From: Nocardioides cavernaquae
GTDB lineage: Bacteria > Actinomycetota > Actinomycetes > Propionibacteriales > Nocardioidaceae
Reading direction: 5' to 3'
Assembly: GCF_003600895.1 (NCBI RefSeq)
Contig: NZ_QYRP01000002.1
Coordinates: 1,612,001 to 1,676,000 of the forward strand
Length of the DNA stretch: 64,000 nucleotides
Within the stretch, counting starts at the first letter, position 1. Each line of letters begins with the position of its first letter. The notes beneath the pieces were generated by a model. The model saw only the letters and a program-made list of their open reading frames with translations. It searched no databases and was not told the origin of the DNA. The position numbers and the translations under genes were made by a program. Shown piece after piece: positions 1-11,597 of the stretch.

Positions 1-229
1 GTTCAACAACTACGCGATCGTGCAGGGCGTCGATCACATCGTCCCCGTCGACATGTACCTCCCCGGCTGCCCGCCGCGGCCCGAGATGCTGATCGACGCG
101 ATCCTCAAGCTCCACGACCAGGTCCAGCACGGCAAGCTCGGTGCCAACCGCCGCGCGCAGATCGCCGAGCTCGAGCAGGACGCGCTGATCGCCACGCCCA
201 CCAGCCTGATGAAGGGCCTCATGCGGTGA
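1..229 (+). CDS. nuoB: NADH-quinone oxidoreductase subunit B (3' end only)
   Basis: C-terminal 75 residues of the complex I subunit that carries the terminal [4Fe-4S] cluster N2, which passes electrons to the quinone. The reading frame is already open at base 2 and shows the conserved [10 protein letters not shown] segment, whose cysteine is the last N2 ligand. The 5' part lies outside the window. The stop TGA (227-229) overlaps the GTG start of nuoC. It belongs to the long nuo operon that fills the first 15 kb. The identification rests on this motif and on gene order. Confidence 0.95.
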   Translation, partial: FNNYAIVQGVDHIVPVDMYLPGCPPRPEMLIDAILKLHDQVQHGKLGANRRAQIAELEQDALIATPTSLMKGLMR

Positions 230-954
230 CCCCCACTCCAGAGGACCAGTCGAAGGCCCAGCCGGCCTCGCACGAGCCCTCGACCCCCGAGATCGAGGCG
301 CAGACCGACTCGACCAGCGGCTTCGTCGTCGCGGCCCCGGCCGTCGGCGTACGCCGCGGCATGTTCGGTGCCACGGGCTCCGGCGACACGAGCGGTTACG
401 CGGGCCTCGTGGCGCCGATCATCTACCCCGCCGCGGCCGAGCGCCCCTTCGGCGGCTGGTACGACGTGGTCGCGGACTCGATCCACGGCCTGATCGAGCG
501 CGTCGTGATCGATCGCGGCGAGATCACGTTCCACATCGCCCGGCAGAACCTCGTGGCCGCGGCAAACATCCTGCGCGACGAGCAGCGGTTCGAGTTCTGC
601 GCGGGTGTGCACGGCGTGCACTACCCGGACGACGCCGGGCGCGAGCTGCACGCGGTCTACTCGCTGCTGTCGATGACCCACAACCGCCGGATCCGGGTGG
701 AGACGACGACGCCCGACGCCGACCGGCACCTGCCGAGCCTGGTCGCGATCTACCCGACCCTCGACTGGCACGAGCGCGAGGCGTGGGACTTCTTCGGCAT
801 GATCTTCGACGGCCACCCGGCGCTGACCCGGATCGAGATGCCCGACGACTGGCCGGGCCACCCGCAGCGCAAGGACTACCCACTCGGCGGCATCCCGGTC
901 GAGTACAAGGGCGGCACCATCCCGCCGCCGGACCAGCGGAGGTCCTACTCATGA
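226..954 (+). CDS. nuoC: NADH-quinone oxidoreductase subunit C
   Basis: Peripheral-arm subunit of complex I (30-kDa family, 242 aa) that supports the hydrogenase-like module with NuoB and NuoD. The C-terminal half has the family signature: ERE, then [12 protein letters not shown], then [14 protein letters not shown]. About 60 N-terminal residues (acidic and Ser/Thr-rich, then small residues) precede the conserved domain, which is longer than in enterobacteria. The GTG start at 226 shares GTGA with the nuoB stop, so translation is probably coupled. The stop overlaps the nuoD start in the same way. Confidence 0.95.
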   Translation: MTPTPEDQSKAQPASHEPSTPEIEAQTDSTSGFVVAAPAVGVRRGMFGATGSGDTSGYAGLVAPIIYPAAAERPFGGWYDVVADSIHGLIERVVIDRGEITFHIARQNLVAAANILRDEQRFEFCAGVHGVHYPDDAGRELHAVYSLLSMTHNRRIRVETTTPDADRHLPSLVAIYPTLDWHEREAWDFFGMIFDGHPALTRIEMPDDWPGHPQRKDYPLGGIPVEYKGGTIPPPDQRRSYS

Positions 955-2318
955 CGACGACCAGCAACACCGACACCGGCAACACCGACGCCTTCGGCGC
1001 CGGATCCGAGCCCCACGAGGGCCGCGTCTTCACCGTCACCGGCGAGGACTGGGACCAGTTCGTCAGCGAGCTGGGCTCGGACGAGAGCTTCAGCGAGCGC
1101 ATCGTGGTGAACATGGGGCCGCAGCACCCCTCGACCCACGGCGTCCTCCGGCTGATCCTCGAGCTCGAGGGCGAGACGGTCACCGAGGCCCGCTGCGGCA
1201 TCGGCTACCTGCACACGGGCATCGAGAAGAACATGGAGTTCCGCACCTGGGTGCAGGGCGTCACGTTCGTCACCCGCATGGACTACCTGAGCCCGTTCTT
1301 CAACGAGATGACCTACTGCCTCGGCGTCGAGCGGCTGCTCGGCATCGACGAGCAGATCCCCGAGAAGGCCCAGATCATGCGGGTCCTGCTCATGGAGCTC
1401 AACCGCATCTCCAGCCACCTGGTCTGCATCGCCACCGGCGGCATGGAGATCGGCGCGCTGACGGTCATGACGATCGGCTTCCGCGAGCGCGAGCTCGTGC
1501 TCGACCTCTTCGAGCTGATCACCGGCCTCCGCATGAACCACGCGTTCATCCGCCCCGGCGGCGTCGCGCAGGACCTCCCGCCAGGTGCACTCGACGAGAT
1601 CCGCACCTTCGTCGCCCTGATGAAGAAGCGTCTCCCCGAGTACGCCGCGCTCTGCAACGCGAACCCGATCTTCAAGGCCCGCCTCGAGGGCGTCGGCCAC
1701 CTCGACCTCGAGGGCTGCCTGGCGCTGGGCATCTCCGGCCCGGTGCTCCGCTCGACCGGCTACGCGTGGGACCTGCGCAAGACCTCGCCGTACTCCGGCT
1801 ACGAGACCTACGACTTCGACGTCATTACCTGGGACACCTGCGACGCCTACGGGCGCTTCCGCGTGCGCCTCGCGGAGATGGAGGAGTCGCTCAAGATCGT
1901 CGAGCAGGCGGCCGAGCGGCTGGCCGGACTCGAGGACGCGCCGGTGATGATCGCCGACAAGAAGATCGCGTGGCCCAGCCAGCTCGCGATCGGCTCCGAC
2001 GGCATGGGCAACAGCCTCGACCACATCCGCCACATCATGGGGGAGTCGATGGAGGCGCTGATCCACCACTTCAAGCTGGTGACCGAGGGCTTCCGGGTCC
2101 CGCCCGGCCAGGCCTACGTGCCGATCGAGTCGCCCCGCGGCGAGCTCGGCGCGAGCATCCACTCCGACGGCGGCACGCGCCCGTTCCGCGTTCACTACCG
2201 CGACCCGTCGTTCACGAACCTGCAGGCCACGAGCGTGATGAGCGAGGGCGGCGCGGTCGCCGACGTCATCGTCGCGATCGCGTCCATCGACCCCGTGATG
2301 GGAGGCGTGGACCGATGA
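951..2318 (+). CDS. nuoD: NADH-quinone oxidoreductase subunit D
   Basis: The 49-kDa subunit of complex I (455 aa), which with NuoB forms the quinone-reducing pocket at the foot of the peripheral arm. The first conserved block is [14 protein letters not shown], about 50 residues in; later blocks include [12 protein letters not shown] and the C-terminal ESPRGELG. The frame is open upstream to 783, but the ATG at 951 overlaps the nuoC stop (ATGA) and fits the family. The stop overlaps the nuoE ATG. Cytoplasmic, attached to the membrane arm. Confidence 0.97.
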   Translation: MTTTSNTDTGNTDAFGAGSEPHEGRVFTVTGEDWDQFVSELGSDESFSERIVVNMGPQHPSTHGVLRLILELEGETVTEARCGIGYLHTGIEKNMEFRTWVQGVTFVTRMDYLSPFFNEMTYCLGVERLLGIDEQIPEKAQIMRVLLMELNRISSHLVCIATGGMEIGALTVMTIGFRERELVLDLFELITGLRMNHAFIRPGGVAQDLPPGALDEIRTFVALMKKRLPEYAALCNANPIFKARLEGVGHLDLEGCLALGISGPVLRSTGYAWDLRKTSPYSGYETYDFDVITWDTCDAYGRFRVRLAEMEESLKIVEQAAERLAGLEDAPVMIADKKIAWPSQLAIGSDGMGNSLDHIRHIMGESMEALIHHFKLVTEGFRVPPGQAYVPIESPRGELGASIHSDGGTRPFRVHYRDPSFTNLQATSVMSEGGAVADVIVAIASIDPVMGGVDR

Positions 2319-2932
2319 CGCCCACGACGTACGCCGAGCTCGAGCAGATCGCCGCGCGCTACCCCGAAGCCCGCTCGGGGCTGCTGCCGATGCTGCACCT
2401 GATCCAGGCCGCGGAGGGCTATGTGACCCCCGACGGCATCGAGGCGTGCGCGAAGATCCTCGGGATCAGTGCCGCCGAGGTGAGCGGTGTCGCGACCTTC
2501 TACACGATGTACAAGCGCCGCCCGATCGGTGAGCACCACGTCGGGGTCTGCACCAACACGCTGTGCGCGGTGATGGGTGGCGACCGGATCTTCGCCGAGC
2601 TCAAGGACCACCTCGACGTCGGCAACGACGAGACAACGGCCGACGGCAAGGTGACGCTCGAGCACGTCGAGTGCAATGCCGCCTGTGACTATGCGCCGGT
2701 CGTGATGGTCAACTGGGAGTTCTTCGACAACCAGACCCCCGAGTCGGCCAAGCGGCTGGTCGACGACCTCCGCGCGGGCCGCGAGGTCACCGCCACCCGG
2801 GGCGCGAAGATCTGCTCCTGGCGTGACGCCGAGCGCGTGCTGGCCGGCTTCCCGGACGACCGCGCCGACGAAGGTCCCTCTGCCGGGCCGGCCTCGCTGG
2901 CCGGCCTCAAGACGCTTGAAGGTGACGCCTGA
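2315..2932 (+). CDS. nuoE: NADH-quinone oxidoreductase subunit E
   Basis: The 24-kDa thioredoxin-like subunit of the NADH dehydrogenase module (205 aa) holding [2Fe-2S] cluster N1a. The four cysteine ligands are visible as CTNTLC and CNAAC. The helical N-terminal part includes GVATFYTMY. The start ATG at 2315 overlaps the nuoD stop by ATGA. The C-terminal 45 residues are low-complexity and richer in Ala/Gly/Asp than the E. coli protein. It works with NuoF and NuoG to accept electrons from NADH. Confidence 0.96.
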   Translation: MTPTTYAELEQIAARYPEARSGLLPMLHLIQAAEGYVTPDGIEACAKILGISAAEVSGVATFYTMYKRRPIGEHHVGVCTNTLCAVMGGDRIFAELKDHLDVGNDETTADGKVTLEHVECNAACDYAPVVMVNWEFFDNQTPESAKRLVDDLRAGREVTATRGAKICSWRDAERVLAGFPDDRADEGPSAGPASLAGLKTLEGDA

Positions 2933-4263
2933 TGGCCAGTCCGATCACCCCCGTCCTCACCGCCAACTGGGGCGAGGAGCGCAGCTGGACGCTGGAGGCC
3001 TACGAGGCCCGGGGCGGTTACGGCGCGCTCCGCACCGCACTGACGAAGACCCCGACCGAGATCGTCGAGCAGGTCAAGGAGTCCGGCCTCCGCGGTCGCG
3101 GCGGCGCCGGCTTCCCGACCGGCATGAAGTGGGGCTTCCTTCCCCCTTATGACACCGACGACGAAGCCGAAAATCCCCCGCGGTACCTCGTCGTCAACGC
3201 CGACGAGTCCGAGCCGGGCACCTGCAAGGACATCCCGCTGATGATGGCCAGCCCGCACACGCTGGTCGAGGGCGTGATCATCAGCTCCTACGCCATCCGC
3301 GCCAACACCGCGTTCATCTACGTGCGCGGCGAGGTGCTGCACGTGATCCGCCGCCTCCAGCGCGCGGTGCAGGAGGCCTACCTGGCCGGCCATCTCGGCA
3401 AGAACATCCACGGCTCGGGCTATGACCTGGAGCTGATCGTGCACGCCGGTGCGGGCGCCTACATCTGTGGCGAGGAGACGGCGCTGCTCGACTCCCTCGA
3501 GGGGCGTCGCGGCCAACCCCGCCTACGCCCGCCGTTCCCCGCGGTCGCCGGTCTCTACGCGCGTCCGACGGTGATCAACAACGTCGAGTCGATCGCCTCG
3601 GTGCCCGCGATCATCAGCCAGGGCTCCGACTGGTTCGCCAGTCTCGGCACCGAGAAGTCCAAGGGCTTCGTCATCTACTCGCTGTCCGGCCACGTCACCC
3701 GTCCGGGACAGTACGAAGCGCCCCTCGGCATCACGCTGCGCGAGTTGCTCGACCTCGCCGGTGGTGTCCGTGAGGGCCACCAGCTCAAGTTCTGGACCCC
3801 GGGCGGATCGAGCACCCCGCTGCTCACCGCCGAGCACCTCGACGTACCCCTCGACTACGAAGGTGTCGGCGCCGTCGGCTCCATGCTCGGCACGCGTGCG
3901 CTGCAGATCTTCGACGAGACCACGTGTGTGGTCCGCGCGGTGCTGCGCTGGAGCGAGTTCTACAAGCACGAGTCGTGTGGCAAGTGCACCCCGTGCCGTG
4001 AGGGCACGTGGTGGCTGGTGCAGGTCCTGAGCAAGCTGGAGAAGGGCGAGGGGCGACCCGAGGACCTCGACCAGCTGCTCGACCAGTGCGACAACATCGC
4101 GGGCCGCTCGTTCTGCGCGCTCGGTGATGGCGCGACCAGCCCGGTGATCAGCTCGATCCAGCACTTCCGCGAGGAGTACCTCGCGCATCTGGCTCATGGC
4201 GGCTGCCCCTTCGACCCCGCGAAGTCCGAGTTCTTCGGTGCCGCTGAGGAGGTCCACGCATGA
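2932..4263 (+). CDS. nuoF: NADH-quinone oxidoreductase subunit F
   Basis: The 51-kDa subunit (443 aa) that binds NADH and FMN and carries cluster N3. Visible signatures are [16 protein letters not shown] (NADH/FMN site), [19 protein letters not shown], and the iron-sulfur motif [12 protein letters not shown] with a distal cysteine in [10 protein letters not shown]. Length and order match actinobacterial NuoF. The start shares one base with the nuoE stop, and the end overlaps the nuoG ATG. It is the electron entry point of complex I. Confidence 0.98.
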   Translation: MASPITPVLTANWGEERSWTLEAYEARGGYGALRTALTKTPTEIVEQVKESGLRGRGGAGFPTGMKWGFLPPYDTDDEAENPPRYLVVNADESEPGTCKDIPLMMASPHTLVEGVIISSYAIRANTAFIYVRGEVLHVIRRLQRAVQEAYLAGHLGKNIHGSGYDLELIVHAGAGAYICGEETALLDSLEGRRGQPRLRPPFPAVAGLYARPTVINNVESIASVPAIISQGSDWFASLGTEKSKGFVIYSLSGHVTRPGQYEAPLGITLRELLDLAGGVREGHQLKFWTPGGSSTPLLTAEHLDVPLDYEGVGAVGSMLGTRALQIFDETTCVVRAVLRWSEFYKHESCGKCTPCREGTWWLVQVLSKLEKGEGRPEDLDQLLDQCDNIAGRSFCALGDGATSPVISSIQHFREEYLAHLAHGGCPFDPAKSEFFGAAEEVHA

Positions 4264-6683
4264 GCGCCGAGGTGGAGAAGGCACAGAAGGTCACGCTGAC
4301 GATCGACGGTCGCTCGGTGACCGTCCCGGCCGGCACGCTGGTGATCCGCGCGGCCGAGCAGGTCGGCGTCCAGGTCCCGCGGTTCTGCGACCACCCGCTG
4401 CTCGCCCCGGTCGGTGCCTGTCGCCAGTGCCTGGTCGAGGTGCCCGACGCGGGCAACGGCCGTCCGATCCCGAAGCCGCAGGCCTCGTGCACGCTCGCTG
4501 TCGCGCCCGGCATGGTGGTCGAGACCCAGGTGACCAACCAGGTGGCCGAGAAGGCGCAGCGCGGCGTGATGGAGCTGCTGCTGATCAACCACCCGCTCGA
4601 CTGCCCGGTCTGCGACAAGGGCGGCGAGTGCCCCCTGCAGAACCAGGCCATGTCGACGGGCAGTGCCGAGAGCCGCTTCTCCGCGAGCGGTGGCGTCAAG
4701 CGCACCTTCGAGAAGCCGATCAACGTCTCGGCGCAGGTGCTGCTCGACCGTGAGCGCTGCGTGCTCTGTGCCCGTTGCACCCGCTTCTCCGACCAGATCT
4801 CCGGTGACCCCTTCATCGCGCTCGTCGACCGCGGCGCGTTGCAGCAGGTGGGCATCTACGAGAAGCAGCCCTACGACTCCTACTTCTCCGGCAACGCGAT
4901 CCAGATCTGCCCGGTGGGCGCGCTGACCAGCGCCGACTACCGGTTCCGTGCCCGGCCGTTCGACCTGGTCTCCACCCCGACCATCGCGGAGCACGACGCG
5001 TGTGGTGCCGCGATCCGCGTCGACCACCGTCGCGGCAAGGTCATGCGCCGCCTGGCCGGCAACGACCCCGAGGTCAACGAGGAGTGGATCTCCGACAAGG
5101 ACCGCTTCGGCTTCCGCTACGTCCGCGCGGCCGCCCGGCTCACCCACCCGCTGGTGCGTGACACCGAGACCGGTCAGCTCCGCGCCGCAAGCTGGCCCGA
5201 GGCCTTCACCATTGCTGCACGGGGTCTTGCAGCCGCCCGTGAGGCCGGCGGCGTTGGCGTGCTGACCGGCGGGCGCCTGACCGCCGAGGACGCCTACGCC
5301 TACAGCAAGTTCGCGCGCGTGGTGCTCGGCACCAACGACATCGACTTCCGCGCCCGCCCGCACACCGCCGAGGAGACCGCGTTCCTCGCGTCGGCGGTCG
5401 CGCTGACCGGCCCCTACGACGGGGGAGTCTCGTACGCCGACCTGGAGCGCGCCGCGAGCGTCCTCCTGCTCGGCCTCGAGCCCGAGGACGAGGCGGCCAC
5501 GATCTTCCTGCGCCTCCGCAAGGCCGCGACGGCAGCCGGTGCGGGGACCCGCATCGCGTCGGTCGCGCCCTACACCTCGCGGGGACTGGCCAAGATGAAG
5601 GGCCGCCTGATTCGCACGGCTCCGGGCGAGGAGGTCGCTGCGATCCGCGCGATCCCCGGCGACACGGAGCTCGCACTCGGCGACACGGGCGTGATCCTGG
5701 TGGGGGAGCGGCTCGCGCTCACGCCGGGTGCGCTGACTGCCGCGGTCGAGCTGGCCGAGGCCACCGGCGCCCGGCTGGCCTGGGTGCCGCGCCGTGCGGG
5801 TGACCGGGGTGCGGTCGAGACCGGCTGCCTGCCCAACCTGCTTCCCGGCGGCCGGCCGGTTGCCGACGCCGCTGCCCGTGTCGACGCCGCCGCGGCCTGG
5901 GGCCTGACCTCACTTCCGGCGGCGCCCGGTCGCGACGGCGACGGCATCATCGCGGGGTTGTCGTCCGGTGACCTCGGGGGTGTTGTCGTCGCAGGTGTCG
6001 ACGTCGACGACCTGGCCGACCCCGCCGCTGCCCGGGCTGCGCTCGACGCCGCCGGTTTCGTGGTCAGCCTCGAGCTGCGTGAGACCGACGTGACCCGTGT
6101 GGCCGACGTCGTCTTCCCGGTCGCACCCGTCACCGAGAAGGCCGGCACCTTCGTCACGTGGGAGGGGCGTCCGCGCACGTTCGGCGCGATCTTCTCCGTG
6201 CCTGGCTCACTGCCCGACGTGCGGGTCCTCGCCGGCATCGCCGCGGAGCTCTCCGCGCCCCTCGGCTTCCGCACGATCGAGGAAGCCCGCGCCGAGCTCG
6301 AGGAGGTCGGGCCGTGGGACGGCGAGCGGCCGGCACTCCCCGGCGTACCCGTCCATGGGGAGCGCAAGGTGCTGAAGACCAAGCTCACGCTCGCCACCTG
6401 GAAGCAGCTCATCGGCACCGCCTCGCTGCTCGAGGACGAGCACACCCTGCAGGCCACCGCCCGCCCGGCGGTCGCACGCATCACCGCCGAGACCCACGCG
6501 ATGCTCAAGGGGGTCGCCGAGGTGACCCTCAGCGGAGACCGCGGCCAGATCACCCTGCCGGTCGAGGTCGCCGACCTCCCCGAGGGCGTGGTCTGGGTGC
6601 CTGCCAACGCCTTCGGGACCGGTGTCCTGGCCGAGCTCAGCTCGCCCGGCGGCATGGTCTCGGTGAAGGGAGCCCACCGATGA
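4260..6683 (+). CDS. nuoG: NADH-quinone oxidoreductase subunit G
   Basis: The 75-kDa subunit of complex I (807 aa). An N-terminal [2Fe-2S] ferredoxin domain is seen ([18 protein letters not shown] and a later ASC). It is followed by the H-x3-C-x2-C-x5-C motif [14 protein letters not shown] and by CVLCARC with CPVGALTS for further [4Fe-4S] clusters. The remaining about 550 residues are the molybdopterin-oxidoreductase-like domain, which is catalytically inert in complex I and more divergent. ATGA overlap with nuoF at the start and with nuoH at the end. Confidence 0.96.
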   Translation: MSAEVEKAQKVTLTIDGRSVTVPAGTLVIRAAEQVGVQVPRFCDHPLLAPVGACRQCLVEVPDAGNGRPIPKPQASCTLAVAPGMVVETQVTNQVAEKAQRGVMELLLINHPLDCPVCDKGGECPLQNQAMSTGSAESRFSASGGVKRTFEKPINVSAQVLLDRERCVLCARCTRFSDQISGDPFIALVDRGALQQVGIYEKQPYDSYFSGNAIQICPVGALTSADYRFRARPFDLVSTPTIAEHDACGAAIRVDHRRGKVMRRLAGNDPEVNEEWISDKDRFGFRYVRAAARLTHPLVRDTETGQLRAASWPEAFTIAARGLAAAREAGGVGVLTGGRLTAEDAYAYSKFARVVLGTNDIDFRARPHTAEETAFLASAVALTGPYDGGVSYADLERAASVLLLGLEPEDEAATIFLRLRKAATAAGAGTRIASVAPYTSRGLAKMKGRLIRTAPGEEVAAIRAIPGDTELALGDTGVILVGERLALTPGALTAAVELAEATGARLAWVPRRAGDRGAVETGCLPNLLPGGRPVADAAARVDAAAAWGLTSLPAAPGRDGDGIIAGLSSGDLGGVVVAGVDVDDLADPAAARAALDAAGFVVSLELRETDVTRVADVVFPVAPVTEKAGTFVTWEGRPRTFGAIFSVPGSLPDVRVLAGIAAELSAPLGFRTIEEARAELEEVGPWDGERPALPGVPVHGERKVLKTKLTLATWKQLIGTASLLEDEHTLQATARPAVARITAETHAMLKGVAEVTLSGDRGQITLPVEVADLPEGVVWVPANAFGTGVLAELSSPGGMVSVKGAHR

Positions 6684-8032
6684 GTGCACTCGCTGCCTTG
6701 ACTCCTCTGCCGTCCGCCCTTCCATCGGTGGTGGAGGACCTCGGCGCCTTCGGCCAGGACCCCTGGTGGCTGGTCCTCGGCAAGGCGGTCGCGATCTTCG
6801 TCGTGCTTGTCCTGCTGACCCTCTTCAACATCTGGTTCGAGCGCCGTGTCGTGGCCCGCATGCAGCACCGCATCGGCCCCAACGTGCACGGCCCCTTCGG
6901 CCTGCTGCAGTCACTCGCCGACGGCGTGAAGCTGGCGCTGAAGGAGGACATCATCCCGAAGGCCGCCGACAAGGTGGTCTTCGTGCTGGCTCCGGTGATC
7001 GCGGTGATCCCGGCGTTCGTGACCTTCGCGGTGATCCCCTTCGGCCCCGAGGTGGGGCTCCCGTGGACCGACCGCACCACCCCGCTCCAGCTCACCGACA
7101 TGCCGGTCGCGGTCATCTTCGTGATGGCGATCGCGAGCATCGGCATCTACGGCATCGTGCTCGGCGGCTGGGCCAGCGGCTCGACGTACTCCCTGCTCGG
7201 CGGGCTCCGCTCCAGCGCACAGATGATCTCCTACGAGGTGGCCATGGGCCTCTCGCTGGTCGCCGTCTTCCTGTACTCCGGCTCGATGTCGACCAGCGCG
7301 ATCGTCGCAGCGCAGGAGCAGGTCTGGTTCGGCATCGCGCTGCTGCCCTCGTTCGTCATCTACGTGATCGCGATGGTCGGCGAGACCAACCGTGCGCCGT
7401 TCGACCTCCCCGAGGCCGAGGGCGAGCTCGTCGGCGGCTTCCACACCGAGTACTCGAGCCTGAAGTTCGCGCTCTTCTTCCTCGCCGAGTACATCAACAT
7501 GGCGACCGTCTCCGCGCTGGCGACGACGCTCTTCCTCGGCGGCTGGCGCGCCCCGATCGGCGTCACGCAGATCTGGGCCGGCGCCAACGAGGGCTACTGG
7601 CCGCTGCTGTGGTTCTTCGGCAAGGTGCTGCTCTTCATCTTCGGCTTCATCTGGCTGCGTGGCACCCTGCCCAGGCTGCGCTACGACCAGTTCATGTCGT
7701 TCGGCTGGAAGGTGCTGATCCCGGTCTCGCTGGTCTGGATCATGATGGTCGCGACGTTCCGCACGGCGCGCCAGCAGGGTTCGCTGGACGGCCTGTTCGA
7801 CGGTCCTGTCGTGCCGATCGCCACCGGTGTCGTGCTGGCGGCGTGCCTGGTGCTGGCCTTCTGGCCCTCGAAGGAGCAGACGCCCGTGCCGACGAACGCC
7901 ACTCCTGTCGCTCCTCGTCCCGGCTCGTTCCCGGTGCCGACGCTGCCCGAGGGCGGCGCCGTCCGTGGCGCAGCTGCCCCGCTCGTCTTCGCAGAATCCC
8001 CACTGTCCGACTCCCGAGAGGAGCGCTCGTGA
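6680..8032 (+). CDS. nuoH: NADH-quinone oxidoreductase subunit H
   Basis: Membrane subunit (450 aa, about eight helices) that joins the peripheral arm to the membrane arm and helps form the quinone channel. Conserved stretches are [24 protein letters not shown] and [18 protein letters not shown]. The frame is open much further upstream (to 6158), but the ATG at 6680 overlapping the nuoG stop fits the family. About 60 residues after the last helix form a Pro/Ala-rich tail absent from E. coli NuoH; such tails are common in actinobacteria. Stop overlaps the nuoI GTG. Confidence 0.96.
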   Translation: MSALAALTPLPSALPSVVEDLGAFGQDPWWLVLGKAVAIFVVLVLLTLFNIWFERRVVARMQHRIGPNVHGPFGLLQSLADGVKLALKEDIIPKAADKVVFVLAPVIAVIPAFVTFAVIPFGPEVGLPWTDRTTPLQLTDMPVAVIFVMAIASIGIYGIVLGGWASGSTYSLLGGLRSSAQMISYEVAMGLSLVAVFLYSGSMSTSAIVAAQEQVWFGIALLPSFVIYVIAMVGETNRAPFDLPEAEGELVGGFHTEYSSLKFALFFLAEYINMATVSALATTLFLGGWRAPIGVTQIWAGANEGYWPLLWFFGKVLLFIFGFIWLRGTLPRLRYDQFMSFGWKVLIPVSLVWIMMVATFRTARQQGSLDGLFDGPVVPIATGVVLAACLVLAFWPSKEQTPVPTNATPVAPRPGSFPVPTLPEGGAVRGAAAPLVFAESPLSDSREERS

Positions 8033-8604
8033 GCGCCAAAGAGAGCCTCTGGGACCCGGTCGCCGGGTTCGGGGTCACCTTCCGCACGATGTTCAAGAAG
8101 GTGGTCACCGAGCAGTACCCCTTCGAGAAGCACCCGACCGCACCCCGCTTCCACGGCCGGCACCAGCTCAACCGTTACCCGGACGGCCTCGAGAAGTGCA
8201 TCGGCTGTGAGCTGTGTGCCTGGGCCTGCCCGGCCGACGCGATCTATGTCGAGGGCGCCTCCAACACAGACGAGGTCACCGCCGACGCCGATGGCGAGAT
8301 CCGCTCGGGCCGGTTCAGCCCGGGTGAGCGCTACGGCCGCGTCTACCAGATCAACTACCTGCGCTGCATCCTGTGCGGGCTCTGCATCGAGGCCTGCCCG
8401 ACCCGCGCGCTGACGATGACCAACGAGTACGAGCTGGCCGACGACAACCGCGCCGACCTGATCTACGAGAAGTCCGACCTGCTCGCTCCGCTGCTGCCCG
8501 GCATGGAGCTGCCGCCGCACGCCATGCAGCCGGGCACGGACGACGGTGACTACTACCGGGGCGCGCTCCGCACGCCGTCGGCCGCCGAGGGAGGCGAGAA
8601 GTGA
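8029..8604 (+). CDS. nuoI: NADH-quinone oxidoreductase subunit I
   Basis: Ferredoxin-like subunit (191 aa) with two [4Fe-4S] clusters, N6a and N6b, bridging NuoG to NuoB. Both eight-iron motifs are clear: [12 protein letters not shown] and [15 protein letters not shown] start at 8029 in a GTGA overlap with nuoH. The frame continues upstream without stops, but that part is out-of-frame nuoH and was discarded. The C-terminal 40 residues after the second cluster are poorly conserved and acidic. Confidence 0.96.
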   Translation: MSAKESLWDPVAGFGVTFRTMFKKVVTEQYPFEKHPTAPRFHGRHQLNRYPDGLEKCIGCELCAWACPADAIYVEGASNTDEVTADADGEIRSGRFSPGERYGRVYQINYLRCILCGLCIEACPTRALTMTNEYELADDNRADLIYEKSDLLAPLLPGMELPPHAMQPGTDDGDYYRGALRTPSAAEGGEK

Positions 8605-9374
8605 TCGCCTTCTGGCTGCTCGCGCCGATCATGGTCGTCTCTGCCCTCGGCATCCTCGTGGTCCGCAAGGCCGTGCATGCGGCCCTGCTGCTGGCGGTCG
8701 TCATGGTCTCGCTCGCCGTCCTGTACGCCGTGCTCGAGGCCCCGTTCCTCTTCGCGGTGCAGATCATCGTCTACACCGGCGCGATCCTGATGCTCTTCCT
8801 CTTCGTGTTGATGCTGGTCGGCGTCGACGCCTCCGACTCGCTCACCGAGACCATCCGTGGCCACAAGCTGGCCGCGCTCGTGGTCGGGCTGCTCTTCGGC
8901 AACACGCTGGTGATCGCGATCAGCCAGGTCGGCTTCGGGACCGCGATCGGCCTCGAGGAGGCCAACGCGGGCGGCAACGTCCAGAACCTCGCCGACCTGC
9001 TGTTCTCCACCTGGGTGCTCGCCTTCGAGACCACCTCGGCGCTGCTGATCACCGCAGCCGTCGGCGCGATGGTGCTCGCCCACAAGGAACGCCTCGACCC
9101 GAAGGAGACCCAGGCGTCCCTGGCCGCTCGTCGCGTCCGGGAGTACGCCGACTCCGGCAAGCACCTCGGCCCGCTGCCGGCCCCGGGTGTCTACGCCCGC
9201 CACAACGCGGTCGACACCCCGGCCCTGCTGCCCGACGGTTCGCCCAGCGAGCTGTCGCTCTCGCGCGTGCTCACGGCCCGCGGTGACGGCGAGACGACGG
9301 CCAAGGACGCGAAGGCGATCGAAGCGATGACTGACAGCCATGGAGTTGGCAGTCACGGGGAGGAGACCCGATGA
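8601..9374 (+). CDS. nuoJ: NADH-quinone oxidoreductase subunit J
   Basis: Membrane subunit J (257 aa) with five predicted helices in the first 170 residues, including the conserved region [19 protein letters not shown] that contributes to coupling quinone chemistry to proton pumping. The last 85 residues are hydrophilic and probably cytoplasmic, making the protein longer than E. coli NuoJ. GTG start at 8601 overlaps the nuoI stop; the stop overlaps the nuoK ATG. Confidence 0.95.
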   Translation: MIAFWLLAPIMVVSALGILVVRKAVHAALLLAVVMVSLAVLYAVLEAPFLFAVQIIVYTGAILMLFLFVLMLVGVDASDSLTETIRGHKLAALVVGLLFGNTLVIAISQVGFGTAIGLEEANAGGNVQNLADLLFSTWVLAFETTSALLITAAVGAMVLAHKERLDPKETQASLAARRVREYADSGKHLGPLPAPGVYARHNAVDTPALLPDGSPSELSLSRVLTARGDGETTAKDAKAIEAMTDSHGVGSHGEETR

Positions 9375-9694
9375 CCGCCCTGGCCGTGGCCGGGTTCGAC
9401 CCGGCGCCCTACGTCGTGCTCTCCTCGATCCTGTTCACCATCGGCTGTGTCGGCGTGCTGATCCGGCGCAACGCGATCGTGGTGTTCATGTGCGTCGAGC
9501 TGATGCTCAACGCCTCGAACCTCGCACTGGTCGCCTTCGCCCGCCAGCACGGCAACCTGACCGGCCAGGTGGCCGCCTTCTTCGTGATGGTGGTGGCCGC
9601 GGCCGAGGTGGTCGTGGGCCTGGCGATCATCATGACCCTGTTCCGGACCCGACGCTCGGCCTCGGTCGACGACGCGAACCTGCTGAAGTTCTGA
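9371..9694 (+). CDS. nuoK: NADH-quinone oxidoreductase subunit K
   Basis: Small three-helix subunit (107 aa) of the membrane arm. The conserved glutamate of helix 2 is present in [14 protein letters not shown], and the second in [10 protein letters not shown]. Both belong to the buried polar chain used in proton translocation. ATG start in an ATGA overlap with nuoJ. Followed after 7 bases by nuoL. Confidence 0.96.
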   Translation: MTALAVAGFDPAPYVVLSSILFTIGCVGVLIRRNAIVVFMCVELMLNASNLALVAFARQHGNLTGQVAAFFVMVVAAAEVVVGLAIIMTLFRTRRSASVDDANLLKF

Positions 9695-9701
9695 GGACGC
9701 G

Positions 9702-11597
9702 ATGATCACGCCTGCACTCGTCATCGCCCTGCCGCTCCTCGGCGCGGCGGTGCTGCTGCTCGGTGGCCGCTTCACCGACACCTGGGGCCACCTGCTCGGC
9801 TGCGCCACCGCGATCGGCTCGTTCCTGGCCGGCCTGGTGCTCTTCTTCCGTCTCCTCGGCCAGGACGCCCACGACCGCCACATCAGCCAGCACCTGTTCG
9901 ACTGGATCGAGGTCGGCAGCTTCAAGGTCGGCTTCGACCTGCTCGCCGACCCGCTGTCGATCCTCTTCGTGCTGCTGATCACCGGCGTCGGCTCGCTGAT
10001 CCACGTCTACTCGATCGGCTACATGGCGCACGACCCGCGCCGCCGTCGCTTCTTCGGCTACCTGAACCTCTTCGTCGCCGCGATGCTGATGCTGGTGCTG
10101 GCCGCCAACTACCTGCTGCTCTTCCTCGGCTGGGAGGGCGTCGGCCTCGCGTCGTACCTCCTCATCGGGTTCTGGCAGCACAAGCCCTCCGCGGCTGCTG
10201 CGGCGAAGAAGGCGTTCGTGATGAACCGTGTCGGCGACATCGGCATGAGCCTCGCGATGATGCTGATGTTCACGACGTTCGGCACGCTCGCCTTTGGAGC
10301 CGTCGACGCCGGCGTGCACGGCACCGCTTCGGCGCACGCCTCCGAGTCCACGCTGACCTGGATCGGGCTGCTGCTCCTGCTCGGCGCGTGCGGCAAGTCC
10401 GCGCAGGTCCCGCTCCAGGCCTGGCTGCTCGACGCGATGGAGGGCCCGACCCCGGTCTCGGCCCTGATCCACGCGGCGACCATGGTCACCGCCGGCGTCT
10501 ACCTGATCGTCCGCTCCGGTGCGATCTTCGAGGCCGCTCCGATCGCGCAGGGCGCGGTGATCACCGTCGCCGTCGTGACGCTCCTGTGGGGTGCTGTCAT
10601 CGGTTGCGCGAAGGACGACATCAAGAAGGCGCTCGCCGGCTCCACGATGAGCCAGATCGGCTACATGATGCTCGGCGCAGGGCTCGGCCCGGCCGGCGCG
10701 GCGTTCGCGATCTTCCACCTGATCACCCACGGCTTCTTCAAGGCCAACATGTTCCTCGGCGCCGGCTCGGTCATGCACGCGATGGACGACGACGTCGACA
10801 TGCGCCACTACGGCGCACTGCGCAAGATGCTGCCGGTCACCTTCCTGACCTTCGCGATGGGCTACCTCGCGATCATCGGCTTCCCGGGCTTCTCCGGGTT
10901 CTGGTCCAAGGACAAGATCATCGAGACCGCCTTCGGCCACAACGTGTACGTCGGCCTGCTGGCGCTGCTGGGCGCCGGGATCACCGGCTTCTACATGACC
11001 CGGCTGATGCTGCTCACCTTCTTCACCCCGGAGCCTGACGGCAAGGGCCGTTGGGGGGACGGAGTCCACCCGCACGAGTCGCCTCGCGTGATGACGGTGC
11101 CGCTGGTCGTCCTCGCGGCGCTCTCCGTGCTCGGCGGCCTGATGCTGGCCGGCGGGTGGATCACCAGCTGGCTGGAGCCGGTGACCGGTCACGCGGAGCA
11201 CCACGAGCTGCCGATGCCTGCCATCGTGATCACCCTGCTGGTCATGCTGACGGTGGCCGCCGGTGTGGCGACCGCCTGGTTCTCGGTCGGCAAGCACTTC
11301 GTCCCGCGCAAGGCCCCCGCCGACGTGCCCTGGCCGGTCCGCGCCGCCCGCGCCGACATCTACGGAGACGCCATCAACGACACCCTCGTCGTGCAGCCCA
11401 CACGCCGTCTGGTCGACGGCCTGATGGTCTTCGACAAGTCCGGCATCGACGGTGTCGTGATGGGCCAGGCCGGTGCGGTCGGCGGCATCGCCTTCGCACT
11501 CCGCCGCATGCAGAACGGCTTCGTCCGCTCCTACGCCCTGTCCGTGCTCGGTGGCGCCTTGGTCATCGTGCTGGCTCTCCTGGTGGTGAACCTCTGA
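9702..11597 (+). CDS. nuoL: NADH-quinone oxidoreductase subunit L
   Basis: Distal antiporter-like proton-pumping subunit (631 aa, about 16 helices including the long lateral helix region). Visible blocks are [22 protein letters not shown]-like [19 protein letters not shown] with the functional lysines, and [18 protein letters not shown]. Length is typical. It begins 7 bases after nuoK with GGACGCG before ATG, and its stop shares a base with the nuoM ATG. Confidence 0.97.
   Translation: MITPALVIALPLLGAAVLLLGGRFTDTWGHLLGCATAIGSFLAGLVLFFRLLGQDAHDRHISQHLFDWIEVGSFKVGFDLLADPLSILFVLLITGVGSLIHVYSIGYMAHDPRRRRFFGYLNLFVAAMLMLVLAANYLLLFLGWEGVGLASYLLIGFWQHKPSAAAAAKKAFVMNRVGDIGMSLAMMLMFTTFGTLAFGAVDAGVHGTASAHASESTLTWIGLLLLLGACGKSAQVPLQAWLLDAMEGPTPVSALIHAATMVTAGVYLIVRSGAIFEAAPIAQGAVITVAVVTLLWGAVIGCAKDDIKKALAGSTMSQIGYMMLGAGLGPAGAAFAIFHLITHGFFKANMFLGAGSVMHAMDDDVDMRHYGALRKMLPVTFLTFAMGYLAIIGFPGFSGFWSKDKIIETAFGHNVYVGLLALLGAGITGFYMTRLMLLTFFTPEPDGKGRWGDGVHPHESPRVMTVPLVVLAALSVLGGLMLAGGWITSWLEPVTGHAEHHELPMPAIVITLLVMLTVAAGVATAWFSVGKHFVPRKAPADVPWPVRAARADIYGDAINDTLVVQPTRRLVDGLMVFDKSGIDGVVMGQAGAVGGIAFALRRMQNGFVRSYALSVLGGALVIVLALLVVNL

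Noticed and set aside
945..2195. Long minus-strand open frame (416 codons) opposite nuoD, with similar ones at 9630-11297 and 12895-14643
   Set aside because: They are rich in His, Arg, Glu and Asp with no domain pattern and mirror strongly conserved nuo genes; such open antisense frames arise from high GC at third positions.
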